Positions 14,847 through 22,913 of a stretch of 49,554 bases of DNA are shown in pieces. The DNA is from an uncultured Clostridia bacterium (lineage in GTDB: Bacteria > Bacillota > Clostridia > HGM11514). How positions within the stretch are numbered: position 1 is the stretch's first letter; each line of letters starts with the position of its first letter. The notes beneath the pieces are model-generated. The model was not told the origin of the DNA. It was given only the letters and a program-made list of their open reading frames with translations, and did not search any database. The stretch covers positions 1 to 49,554 of the forward strand of contig CAKSKB010000021.1 in NCBI GenBank assembly GCA_934464705.1, given 5' to 3'. The translations under genes were made by a program, and so were the position numbers.

Positions 14847-16121
14847 TTATTTCATTTCGATATACTCATCGCGGGCAGCGCCGACGGACACATATTTAAT
14901 GTGGCAGCCGACCGCCTTTTCGATATATTTTACATAATCGAGAGCCTCTTTGGGAAGGTCCTCGGTTTTTCTGCACTTTGAAATATCGCACTTGAAACCG
15001 TCGAAATATTCATATACGGGTTTTGCGCGCATAAGTTCGTCGCCAATCGGGAAATCATGTCTGATTTCGCCATCAACCTCATATGCGGTGCAAACCGGAA
15101 TCTTATCGAAACACGAAAGAACATCAAGTTTTGTAAGAGCGATTTCCGTTGCGCCCTGCATCATTGCGCCGTAGCGGGAAGCAACAACATCAAAGCCGCC
15201 GACTCTCCTGGGTCTGCCGGTAGCAGCACCGTATTCGCCGCCGGCTTCACGGAGCCTGTCACCCTCGCCGTCAAACATTTCGCAGGTGAATGGTCCTTCG
15301 CCGACGCAGCTTGAGTAAGCCTTCATAATACCGATAACACGGTCAAGCTTTCTTCCGGGGATACCCGCACCTATGGGCGCATAAGCCGCAATTGTGGAAG
15401 AAGAAGTGGTGTACGGATAAATACCGAAATCTATGTCACGGAGGGTTCCGAGCTGAGCCTCGAACATAACGCTCTTGCCGGAATCTATGGCATTATTAAG
15501 GAAAACCGTTGTATCGCCTATGTATTTTTTAAGTCTGTCACCGTATTTTTTAAGCCATGCGAGCATATCTTCGTACTTTATCGCCTCATGTCCGTAGCCC
15601 TTTTCAACGGTAAGATTTTTCCATTCAACAATATTTTTAACCTTATTTTCGAGAGTTTCGGGGTGGAGAAGGTCGCCCATTCTGATACCCTTTTTCATGT
15701 ATTTATCAGCGTAAACGGGAGCAATGCCTCGTCTTGTGGAACCGAATTTAGCATCGCCGAGCCTATCCTCTTCAAGAATATCGAGAAGCTTATGGTACGG
15801 CATACAGATAACCGCTTTGTCGCTTATAACAAGATGCCCCTCGGGAACATCGATTCCCTTTTCGGCGAGCTTATCAAGCTCTCCGCAGAGGTGCTCAATA
15901 TCTATAACGATACCGTTGCCCATAACATTTACGGTATCGGCTCTGAGTATTCCGGACGGAAGAAGGTTAAGAATAAACTTGCCGGCATCGTTAATAACGG
16001 TGTGCCCGGCATTGTTTCCGCCCTGATACCTTACCACTATGTCATAATCGGACGAAAGAAGGTCAACCATTCTGCCCTTTCCTTCGTCGCCCCAGTTTGT
16101 ACCAACTATTGCTGTAAGCAT
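14847..16121 (-). CDS. purA: adenylosuccinate synthetase
   Basis: Catalyses the GTP-dependent joining of IMP and aspartate, the first step from IMP to AMP. The 424-residue protein has the N-terminal P-loop GTNWGDEGKGRMVDLLS (about 7-23), the substrate loop QGGNNAGHTVI (about 33-43), the STRRGIAPVYADK segment and the late GGEYGAATGRPRRVGGFD region that binds GTP and IMP. Start ATG 16121 has AGGAGG about 9 nt upstream. Its promoter is back-to-back with that of glnN. It is followed closely by guaA. Confidence 0.97.
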   Translation of the reverse strand: MLTAIVGTNWGDEGKGRMVDLLSSDYDIVVRYQGGNNAGHTVINDAGKFILNLLPSGILRADTVNVMGNGIVIDIEHLCGELDKLAEKGIDVPEGHLVISDKAVICMPYHKLLDILEEDRLGDAKFGSTRRGIAPVYADKYMKKGIRMGDLLHPETLENKVKNIVEWKNLTVEKGYGHEAIKYEDMLAWLKKYGDRLKKYIGDTTVFLNNAIDSGKSVMFEAQLGTLRDIDFGIYPYTTSSSTIAAYAPIGAGIPGRKLDRVIGIMKAYSSCVGEGPFTCEMFDGEGDRLREAGGEYGAATGRPRRVGGFDVVASRYGAMMQGATEIALTKLDVLSCFDKIPVCTAYEVDGEIRHDFPIGDELMRAKPVYEYFDGFKCDISKCRKTEDLPKEALDYVKYIEKAVGCHIKYVSVGAARDEYIEMK

Positions 16122-16157
16122 ATTTCATGCCTCCTAAGTAAAATTTCCTACTATATA

Positions 16158-16224
16158 AGTATACATTATAAAATGAAAATTGTCAACACAAAAGATTGAC
16201 AAACGCAGGCAAAAATGATATAAT
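16158..16224. promoter_or_regulatory. divergent purA and glnN promoters
   Basis: Minus strand (purA): TTGACA (16186-16181), 17 bp, TATACT (16163-16158). Plus strand (glnN): TTGACA (16196-16201), 17 bp, TATAAT (16219-16224). The two -35 boxes form an inverted repeat (TTGTCAA 16180-16186, TTGACAA 16196-16202), so one regulator or polymerase competition could link both directions. Confidence 0.8.
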
Positions 16225-16255
16225 TTTCGTATACTTATACGGAAGGATGATTGAT

Positions 16256-18343
16256 TTGGCAAATATTCCCGAATTGTTTGCAAGCAGAGTTTTCAGCGAT
16301 GAGGTAATGAGGAACAGGCTTCCGAAGGACGCATACAAGTCGCTCAAAAAGACCATCGCGAAGGGCGAGCACCTGAATGCCCAGATAGCAAGCGTTGTTG
16401 CGAATGCCATGAAGGACTGGGCGGTCGAGAACGGCGCAACGCATTACACACACTGGTTTCAGCCGATGACGGGCGTTACGGCGGAAAAGCACGACAGCTT
16501 TATTTCACCGGACGGCGAAGGCAAAATCATTATGGATTTTTCGGGAAAAGAGCTTATTAAAGGCGAGCCGGACGCATCCTCGTTTCCGTCTGGCGGAATA
16601 AGGGCAACCTTTGAAGCGCGAGGATATACTGCGTGGGACCCCACCTCCTATGCATTCATAAAGGATAAAACGCTTTGTATTCCTACGGCGTTCTGCTCAT
16701 ACGGCGGAGAAGCGCTTGACAAAAAAACACCGCTTCTGCGTTCAATGGAAGCGATAGAAAAACAGGCAAAACGCATACTCAAACTGTTCGGAAAGGATGT
16801 TGAAAGAGTTCTGACGACGGTCGGCCCGGAACAGGAGTATTTTCTTATAGACAAATCGGTTTACGATAAAAGACCGGACCTCATTTACTGCAAAAGAACA
16901 CTCATCGGTGCAAGACCCCCCAAGGGGCAGGAACTTGACGATCACTATTTCGGCGTTATAAAACCGAGGGTTTCGGCATACATGAAGGAACTTGACGCAG
17001 AACTCTGGAGCTACGGTGTGCTTGCAAAAACCAAGCATAACGAGGTTGCACCGGCACAGCACGAACTTGCGCCGATATTCACTACTACAAACATCGCGGC
17101 AGACCATAATCAGCTTACAATGGAGGTAATGCAGTCGGTTGCGCAGAAACACGATATGGTGTGTCTTCTTCACGAAAAACCGTTCAACGGCGTGAACGGT
17201 TCGGGTAAACACAACAACTGGTCGCTTACAACAAGCGACGGCGAAAATCTTCTGGAACCGGGCAAAACCCCATCTCAGAATGCGCAGTTTCTGCTTTTCC
17301 TGACAGCGGTCATAAAGGCTGTTAACGACTATCAGGACTTGCTCCGTGTTTCGGTTGCAAGCGCCGGAAACGACCACCGTCTCGGCGCAAACGAAGCGCC
17401 GCCGGCGATAATTTCGGTATTTCTCGGAGATGACCTCGAGGCGGTTTTAAACGCCATAGAAACCGGCGAGGACTTTAAGGACAGGGGCAAAATAAAACTC
17501 GGCATAGGCGCAACGGTTCTCCCCGACCTTCCGCAGGACACGACAGACCGCAACCGCACATCGCCGTTTGCGTTCACCGGCAATAAATTTGAATTCAGAA
17601 GCCTTGGTTCTTCGGCGTCCATTTCCGACTCCAATGTTGTCATAAATACGGCGGTTGCCGAGGTTTTGGAGGAATTTGCGGATAAACTTGAGGCAAGCGG
17701 TGATTTTGAATCCGACCTCAACGACCTTATAAAGAATACCTATACCGAAAACAAGCGCATTGTTTTCAACGGCAACAACTACTCCGAGGAATGGGTTGAG
17801 GAAGCCGAAAAACGGGGGCTTTTGAATCTCAAATCGACCGTTGACGCACTTCCCTGCCTTGTTTCGGAAAAGAATAAGGCACTCTTTAAAAAGCACGGTG
17901 TTTACACGGATATAGAGGCGGAGGCGAGATATGAAATCAAGCTTGAAACCTACAGCAAAATCATTCGCATTGAGGCGCTCACAATGATAGATATGGTTAA
18001 AAAGGGCGTAGTTCCGGCGGTTAACCGCTATCAGGGCGATATCGCGGATATCATAAACAAAAAGCGTGCGGCAATAGCCGATATTGACTGCTCGGTCGAG
18101 GAAAAGCTTCTTCACAGAATTTCGACGCTTAATAATCTTATGTTCAATAAGCTTTCCGAACTTGAAACATCAATCATGAACGAACGGTTTGAAGATACAT
18201 ACTCGGAAGCAAAATACTATCACGACGAAGTTTTTGCGGTATCGAACGAACTCAGGATTTATGTTGACGCACTTGAGCTTCTTCTCGGGAAAGATTACTG
18301 GCCCTATCCTTCATACGCAGAAATTCTTTACAGCATTAAATAG
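16256..18343 (+). CDS. glnN: glutamine synthetase type III (GSIII)
   Basis: Makes glutamine from glutamate, ammonia and ATP. About 695 residues, the large GSIII form found in Bacteroides and many Clostridia. It starts with the family N-terminus ANIPELFASRVF and has HYTHWFQPMTG, EKHDSFISP, TVGPEQEYFLI, KTKHNEVAPAQHELAPIF, GVNGSGKHNNWSL and the catalytic RNRTSPFAFTGNKFEFR. The first long open codon (TTG 16196) is actually the -35 box, so it cannot be the start. ATG 16247 directly abuts GGAAGG. TTG 16256, 9 nt after GGAAGG, is best placed and gives the expected N-terminus. Transcribed divergently from purA; an alcohol dehydrogenase gene follows after 13 nt. Confidence 0.95.
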   Translation: MANIPELFASRVFSDEVMRNRLPKDAYKSLKKTIAKGEHLNAQIASVVANAMKDWAVENGATHYTHWFQPMTGVTAEKHDSFISPDGEGKIIMDFSGKELIKGEPDASSFPSGGIRATFEARGYTAWDPTSYAFIKDKTLCIPTAFCSYGGEALDKKTPLLRSMEAIEKQAKRILKLFGKDVERVLTTVGPEQEYFLIDKSVYDKRPDLIYCKRTLIGARPPKGQELDDHYFGVIKPRVSAYMKELDAELWSYGVLAKTKHNEVAPAQHELAPIFTTTNIAADHNQLTMEVMQSVAQKHDMVCLLHEKPFNGVNGSGKHNNWSLTTSDGENLLEPGKTPSQNAQFLLFLTAVIKAVNDYQDLLRVSVASAGNDHRLGANEAPPAIISVFLGDDLEAVLNAIETGEDFKDRGKIKLGIGATVLPDLPQDTTDRNRTSPFAFTGNKFEFRSLGSSASISDSNVVINTAVAEVLEEFADKLEASGDFESDLNDLIKNTYTENKRIVFNGNNYSEEWVEEAEKRGLLNLKSTVDALPCLVSEKNKALFKKHGVYTDIEAEARYEIKLETYSKIIRIEALTMIDMVKKGVVPAVNRYQGDIADIINKKRAAIADIDCSVEEKLLHRISTLNNLMFNKLSELETSIMNERFEDTYSEAKYYHDEVFAVSNELRIYVDALELLLGKDYWPYPSYAEILYSIK

Positions 18344-18356
18344 GAGATGAACACAG

Positions 18357-19502
18357 TTGAAAGAATTTGACATCAAAACCAAAATATTTTTCGGCGACAA
18401 CGCACTTGACCGCTTAAAAAAGCTGCCATATAAAAAGGTACTTGTCGTAACAGACCCGTTTGTTGCAAAAACAGGCATGATTTCGTTTATAACATCACGC
18501 CTTTCTGAGGGCGGAATCGATTTTGAACTGTTTACGGATGTTGTTCCGGACCCTCCGCTTGAAAAAATCACTCTCGGCGTCGGGAAAATGTACGAATTTG
18601 AACCCGAAGCGATTGTTGCAATCGGCGGCGGCTCGGCGATAGATTCGGCAAAGGCAATTAAGGAAGTGTACTCAAAATCAAGGAATATCACCGGCATACC
18701 GATGATTGCGATTCCGACAACAAGCGGAACCGGCAGCGAAGTTACATCGTTTGCGGTTGTGAGCGATACGGAAAGGGGCGTTAAAATTCCGCTTATATCG
18801 GACGATATGACCCCGTCGGAGGCTATATTAGATGTCGATTTGGTAAAATCCGTACCGGCAAACATCACCGCAAATACGGGAATGGATGTTCTCACGCACG
18901 CAATCGAAGCATATGTGAGCGTCAATAATAACGAGTTTTCCGCGGCGCTTGCAGAAAAGGCGGTTGAAATCTGCGGCGCATTCCTTCTGCGTTCGTATCT
19001 CAACAATAACGATACCCACGCCCGAAAGAAAATGCATGTTGCCTCCTGCCTTGCCGGGCTTGCGTTCAACTCCGCATCACTCGGGCTCAACCACGGCATT
19101 GCACACGCAATCGGAGCGCAGTTTCATATTCCGCACGGCAAGGCGAACGCAATGCTTCTGCCGCATATAATCGAGTTCAACAGTGACATCAACAAGCACT
19201 CGAAAAGCAAAAAGGAGTATCTGCCGTCAGTACGGAAATACATAACCCTCGCAAGAATACTCGGGCTTTACAACTTCAACGAAATCACAACCGTCCGCGC
19301 ACTCGTCAGCTGGATTCAGTTCATGAATAAGGAAATGGAAATTGAAAGTTCGATTTCCCAGTGCGGAATCGATAAGGACGAATACTTTGCGGCAATCGAC
19401 TCAATGGCGGATAAGGCTCTCGCCGATGCCTGCACACGCACCAATCCGAGAGTTCCGACAAAGGAAGATGTAGTAAAGATACTTAAAGACCTGTATGAAT
19501 AA
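18357..19502 (+). CDS. iron-containing alcohol dehydrogenase
   Basis: A 381-residue group III NAD(P)-dependent alcohol dehydrogenase, closest in form to propanol/butanol dehydrogenases (PduQ-like). Visible features: nucleotide-binding IVAIGGGSAIDSAKAI (about 84-99), TSGTGSEVTSFAV (about 122-134), and the metal site with Asp in TGMDVLTHAIEAYVS and the His residues of LNHGIAHAIGAQFHIPHG. Translation begins at TTG 18357; an ATG at 18347 is in the wrong frame. Its ribosome site AGGAG overlaps the glnN stop codon, so the genes are coupled. It probably balances redox by reducing aldehydes in fermentation; the substrate cannot be told. Confidence 0.92.
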   Translation: MKEFDIKTKIFFGDNALDRLKKLPYKKVLVVTDPFVAKTGMISFITSRLSEGGIDFELFTDVVPDPPLEKITLGVGKMYEFEPEAIVAIGGGSAIDSAKAIKEVYSKSRNITGIPMIAIPTTSGTGSEVTSFAVVSDTERGVKIPLISDDMTPSEAILDVDLVKSVPANITANTGMDVLTHAIEAYVSVNNNEFSAALAEKAVEICGAFLLRSYLNNNDTHARKKMHVASCLAGLAFNSASLGLNHGIAHAIGAQFHIPHGKANAMLLPHIIEFNSDINKHSKSKKEYLPSVRKYITLARILGLYNFNEITTVRALVSWIQFMNKEMEIESSISQCGIDKDEYFAAIDSMADKALADACTRTNPRVPTKEDVVKILKDLYE

Positions 19503-19539
19503 ATAGAAAAAGTCGGTCAACCGCAAGCAAAAAAATCAT

Positions 19540-19577
19540 CAGACCGCTGACAAGGTAAAGTCAGCGGTCTGTTTTTT
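19540..19577. terminator. bidirectional rho-independent terminator
   Basis: A 12-bp stem (CAGACCGCTGAC at 19540-19551 with 19560-19571) followed by TTTTTT on the plus strand and, read the other way, by an ATGA spacer and TTTTTTT. It serves the convergent alcohol dehydrogenase and GH4 genes. Confidence 0.9.
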
Positions 19578-20891
19578 CTATTTATAATCACCCAGAAAGT
19601 CCTTGTTGATTTCAAAAAGTTCATCGCACATATTTTTTATTTCGTCCAGACTGCAAACCGCCGAAGAAAGCGGATCCATGTATACCGCATGGTACACATC
19701 TTCTTTCGACTTTCTGATTGCGGCGTCCGCAACGAGGGTTTCTATCCGCGCGGTTGTGTTCACAAGTATCGCAAGGTGTGCCGGAAGCTCTCCGCAAACT
19801 GTCGTTTTCATGCCGTTTTTGTCGGCGATTACGGGCACTTCCACGCAGGCGTCGTCCGGCAGATTTCTTATTGCGCCGTTATTTATAACATTTCCGTTGA
19901 ACACAAACGGCTTGCCGTCGCCGAACCTCGCATTGAAAATCTCTGCCGCATACTCGGGTGACTTTTTCGTATCGATTTCTTTGTTCAGATAATCGTCATA
20001 CTGCTTCATGGGGTCTTTTTTTCGCTCCAGCCTTAAATTAAGCGAAAATGCATATTCACCGGGGTTCCAGTTCGTGGAGTGGGTACAGTATTTTTCAATC
20101 AGGTCGGGGCGCTTTCTGAACCACGCATTGTATTCGGAATTATGTCCGCTCGATTCGGTCGGGTAATACCCGAGTTTAAGAAACATTTCGTTTCTTACCA
20201 TTTCACGCCTGTAAACCTCATCGTTTTTCAGAAGTTCGCGAAGCTTCGGGTAGAGATCCTCGCCTCCGTGCTTAAATTCCGTGTAAAATGCCTGGTGATT
20301 AACACCCATGCACTTGTAATTTACTTCATCGGGCGGCACACCGAGCCACTCTGCAAGCATAGCCGCCGTGTGCTGAACACTGTGGCAAAGACCCGTCACC
20401 TCAACATTCGTGTTCCGCTGCATTGCGCCGCACAGCATAGACATAGGATTTGTGTAATTAAGGAACACCGCATTCGGGCAATATTTTTCTATATCCCTGC
20501 ATATTTCAAGCATAAGCGGAATGTTTCTCAGCGCACGGAATATACCCGACACGCTCCTCGTATCCCCGACATTTATGTCAATACCGTACTTTTTCGGAAT
20601 CTCAATATCGTATCTCCATACATCGACATCACCGTTGAATACCGTGCACAAAACGCCGTCTGCACCCTTTAGCGCTTCTTCCCGGCTCGAAGTCGGAATA
20701 ATTCTGCAATTAGGCTTGTTCATGACCGCTGTGATTTTTTTGCATATTTCCGTTATTCTTTCAAGAAAAACCGGGTTTATGTCCATAAGATAAATTTCGC
20801 TGTCGTCAAACGCTTCAAAATGAAGCAAATCGATTATGCAGCTGGTTGTAAACTGAAGGCTGCCGGCGCCTATAAATGCGAATTTTTTCAT
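19578..20891 (-). CDS. GH4-family alpha-glucosidase/alpha-galactosidase
   Basis: A 437-residue NAD- and metal-dependent glycosidase of family GH4. It opens with a Rossmann motif FAFIGAGSLQFTTS (about 4-17), an acidic beta2 end (IYLMDIN), the NYTNPMSML motif (about 143-151) and the metal-binding Cys/His pair in GLCHSVQH (about 171-178), with a second His in MGVNHQAF. GH4 enzymes act in the cytoplasm by an oxidation-elimination mechanism, usually on imported or phosphorylated disaccharides. The gene is divergent from an AraC-type regulator (21315-22121), which probably controls it. No transporter genes are nearby. Confidence 0.9.
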   Translation of the reverse strand: MKKFAFIGAGSLQFTTSCIIDLLHFEAFDDSEIYLMDINPVFLERITEICKKITAVMNKPNCRIIPTSSREEALKGADGVLCTVFNGDVDVWRYDIEIPKKYGIDINVGDTRSVSGIFRALRNIPLMLEICRDIEKYCPNAVFLNYTNPMSMLCGAMQRNTNVEVTGLCHSVQHTAAMLAEWLGVPPDEVNYKCMGVNHQAFYTEFKHGGEDLYPKLRELLKNDEVYRREMVRNEMFLKLGYYPTESSGHNSEYNAWFRKRPDLIEKYCTHSTNWNPGEYAFSLNLRLERKKDPMKQYDDYLNKEIDTKKSPEYAAEIFNARFGDGKPFVFNGNVINNGAIRNLPDDACVEVPVIADKNGMKTTVCGELPAHLAILVNTTARIETLVADAAIRKSKEDVYHAVYMDPLSSAVCSLDEIKNMCDELFEINKDFLGDYK

Positions 20892-20977
20892 AATATCAGT
20901 CCTTTCGCATTAATTGTAGCATAACCGGGCACACGAATCAATTGATTTTATCGCCGATTTATAGCACAAATCCGCTG

Positions 20978-21006
20978 TTGACAAAAGAGCGATTATGATG
21001 TAAAAT
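20978..21006 (+). promoter_or_regulatory. promoter of the AraC regulator, upstream of the MITE
   Basis: TTGACA (20978-20983), 17 bp, TAAAAT (21001-21006). Transcription would begin at about 21013, the left end of the MITE, so the MITE would form most of the 5' leader. Confidence 0.65.
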
Positions 21007-21011
21007 AAATT

Positions 21012-21290
21012 TAGGCAACCGAGAGGCGAACCCTTAATGGTTTTTATCGGCTGATTTTCCCCAATACTGCGCAAACTCACTTGCCAATACACAAAGTATT
21101 AACTGCACTCGCTTGCTTGTCTTGAGAAAAATCGGCTCGATAAAAACTGTGCGCACCTTATGGCGTGAAAATTTTTAGTCATTTTTGGTGCGGAGATCGC
21201 TGACAGGCGGTCGCCTTTCAATGACGACAAGCCTAAAGCCAGAAAAATTTGCCGTCATAAGGCATTAAGGGTTCGCCTCTCGGTTGCCTA
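21012..21290. mobile_element. 279-bp MITE, copy 1
   Basis: Perfect 28-bp terminal inverted repeats (21012-21039 and 21263-21290; the outer bases are TAGGCAACCGAGAGGCGAAC). No coding capacity. TA at both ends fits a TA target duplication, as for IS630/Tc1-mariner-type elements. An extra CGGTTGCCTA (21292-21301) follows the right end, perhaps the stub of an earlier copy. It lies between the divergent GH4 and AraC genes, ending just before the ribosome site of the AraC gene. Confidence 0.88.
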
Positions 21291-21314
21291 TCGGTTGCCT
21301 AAGGAGTGATAAAT

Positions 21315-22121
21315 ATGGTTGTTTCGACCGAAAGGACAAGCACGGAATTTTTAAGACTTAACAGCTGCGCACGGCAGCGCATCTATCAAAAAGAGTTCCA
21401 CACATTAAGAGAACAGGGCCGCAGCGACTGGCACATTCTTTATATCACAAACGGCTGCTGTCTGATAGACGAAGGCGGCATTTCGAGAAAGGTCGAAAAG
21501 GGAAACATTATACTATATAAGCCGTTTGAACGGCAGTCGTACAGGTTTTTCGGAAACGACCGCACGGTTTCCTGCTATATTCACTTTTGCGGAAGGGGCT
21601 GCGGCGAGCTGCTGCGCTCCGCAAAAATTACCGAAAGAGTAACGCATGTCGGCTTAAGCGGCATACTCGATAATCTTTTTACAAGAATGTGTGAGGAATA
21701 TACGGTCAAAAAAGACATGTATGAGGAGGTATGCTCTGCGATTTTGTATGAATTTATCATGCAGGCGGGGCGGCTGAATCATTACCGCAAAAACAAAACG
21801 GAAATCAAAAACGCCAACAATATGAACGAAATCTGCGAAAGAATGTATAATGAGCTTTCCGAGAATAAATCCGTAAGCGATTACGCCGCACTGTGCAGCT
21901 TAAGTGTGGACAGATTTTCGCACTCATTCAAGGAAAGCATAGGAATTTCGCCAAAGCAATACATACTGAAAATGCGTGTCGGCGTTGCCTGCGAACTGCT
22001 TGCAAATACCGGACTTGACATATCCGCAATCGCCGAAAATGTGGGAATAACTGACATCAGCTACTTTTGCAGAATGATTAAAACGCATACTGGCAGAACA
22101 CCGTCATACTTCCGTAAATAA
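21315..22121 (+). CDS. AraC-family transcriptional regulator
   Basis: A 268-residue regulator with an N-terminal cupin-like sensing domain (WHILYITNGCCLIDEGGISR, about 39-58) and a C-terminal pair of helix-turn-helices: SDYAALCSLSVDRFSHSFKE (about 191-210), SIGISPKQYILKMRVGVACE and the second helix DISAIAENVGITDISYFCRM. ATG 21315 lies 8 nt after AAGGAG (21301-21306); a GTG at 21306 is part of the ribosome site and can be discarded. It is divergent from the GH4 gene, the usual layout for a sugar-responsive activator of a glycosidase. The MITE separates it from its promoter. Confidence 0.88.
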   Translation: MVVSTERTSTEFLRLNSCARQRIYQKEFHTLREQGRSDWHILYITNGCCLIDEGGISRKVEKGNIILYKPFERQSYRFFGNDRTVSCYIHFCGRGCGELLRSAKITERVTHVGLSGILDNLFTRMCEEYTVKKDMYEEVCSAILYEFIMQAGRLNHYRKNKTEIKNANNMNEICERMYNELSENKSVSDYAALCSLSVDRFSHSFKESIGISPKQYILKMRVGVACELLANTGLDISAIAENVGITDISYFCRMIKTHTGRTPSYFRK

Positions 22122-22186
22122 AAAAAGAATCGAACCCGAACAATTAAGGACTGCGGAAAAACAGTGCAGAATGGACAAACTGAGCG

Positions 22187-22289
22187 ACGGCAAGGCTTCA
22201 CTTGCTGTCGGCTGCCAGACGGCGTATGTTTGTTCATAGCTTAAAGCATTAATGAAGGGATTCGCTCATTCGGGCGAATCCCTTCATTA
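22187..22289. terminator. two hairpins between convergent genes
   Basis: CGACGGCAAG/CTTGCTGTCG (about 22187-22211) and a perfect 16-bp stem (22250-22265 with 22274-22289, arms TAATGAAGGGATTCGC). They lie between the convergent AraC and ECF genes and probably terminate both. The second stem has no long T run. The rest of 22122-22353 shows nothing else. Confidence 0.55.
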
Positions 22290-22353
22290 TAGTAAAGTAT
22301 CAAACTTATTCAAATTGCTTTATGCGGTCTGTGCATTTTGCCGCAGCCCCCTA

Positions 22354-22854
22354 TTAAGCTTTTTTAATATTCTTTACCGTTATCATTATAAGCGTTGAAA
22401 CAATAATGCCTGCCGCTGCCTGGCAGAGGTTTCCGACAATGCCCGCCGCAGAGCCGGCAACTCCGTATATAGCCGCCTCGTAAGCAAAATAGCCGAGAAC
22501 CATAATCGCTTCGCCGACTATTCCGGCGAGTATGTAGTTTAAAAATCCGAGCTTGGGAGCTGTCTTTTTAAGTCCCGCAAATACAAGTGCCGCAACCGCA
22601 GCGGTAAGAAACTTTATTACAAATGTGCCGGGCACAAAAATCACATAACCCGAAATAAGGTCCGCAAGCGCAGAGCCGATTGCCGCAGCAGCACCGCCGT
22701 AGAGCGGTCCCATAATAAAGGCTGCCATAAGGATAACGGCATCGCCCAAATGAATATAACCGTTAACCGACGGAACCTTCGGGAAGAATGTCACCGCGCA
22801 GATTATTGCAGCAAAGAGTGCCGCAGTTACAAGTTTTTTTGTTTTCAAAACCAT
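22354..22854 (-). CDS. ECF transporter substrate-binding (S) component
   Basis: A 166-residue membrane protein with about five to six hydrophobic segments, of the ECF-type vitamin/micronutrient S-component superfamily. Typical features: the N-terminal basic start KTKKLVTAALFAAIICAVTF, the loop GYIHLGDAVILMAAFIMGPL (about 32-51), GGAAAAIGSALADLISGY and GIVGEAIMVLGYFAYE. S components capture one vitamin or precursor and share an EcfA-A'-T energising module encoded elsewhere. The closest forms are HMP/pantothenate-like S proteins, but the ligand cannot be fixed and no riboswitch was seen in its 28-nt leader. It has its own promoter. Confidence 0.85.
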   Translation of the reverse strand: MVLKTKKLVTAALFAAIICAVTFFPKVPSVNGYIHLGDAVILMAAFIMGPLYGGAAAAIGSALADLISGYVIFVPGTFVIKFLTAAVAALVFAGLKKTAPKLGFLNYILAGIVGEAIMVLGYFAYEAAIYGVAGSAAGIVGNLCQAAAGIIVSTLIMITVKNIKKA

Positions 22855-22881
22855 GCACCTCTTTTGTATTTTGTTAATATC

Positions 22882-22910
22882 AGTATACCATAAGAACGCT
22901 GCCGTGTCAA
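22882..22910 (-). promoter_or_regulatory. promoter of the ECF S-component gene
   Basis: Minus-strand TTGACA (22910-22905), 17 bp, TATACT (22887-22882); ribosome site GAGGTG just before ATG 22854. Confidence 0.8.
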
Positions 22911-22913
22911 ACC

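Noticed and set aside
16196..16255. Upstream TTG start for glnN
   Set aside because: The TTG is the -35 box of the glnN promoter, so it cannot be in the transcript.
16742..18115. Long antisense frames inside glnN
   Set aside because: Shadows of a clear glutamine synthetase; no motifs or start signals.
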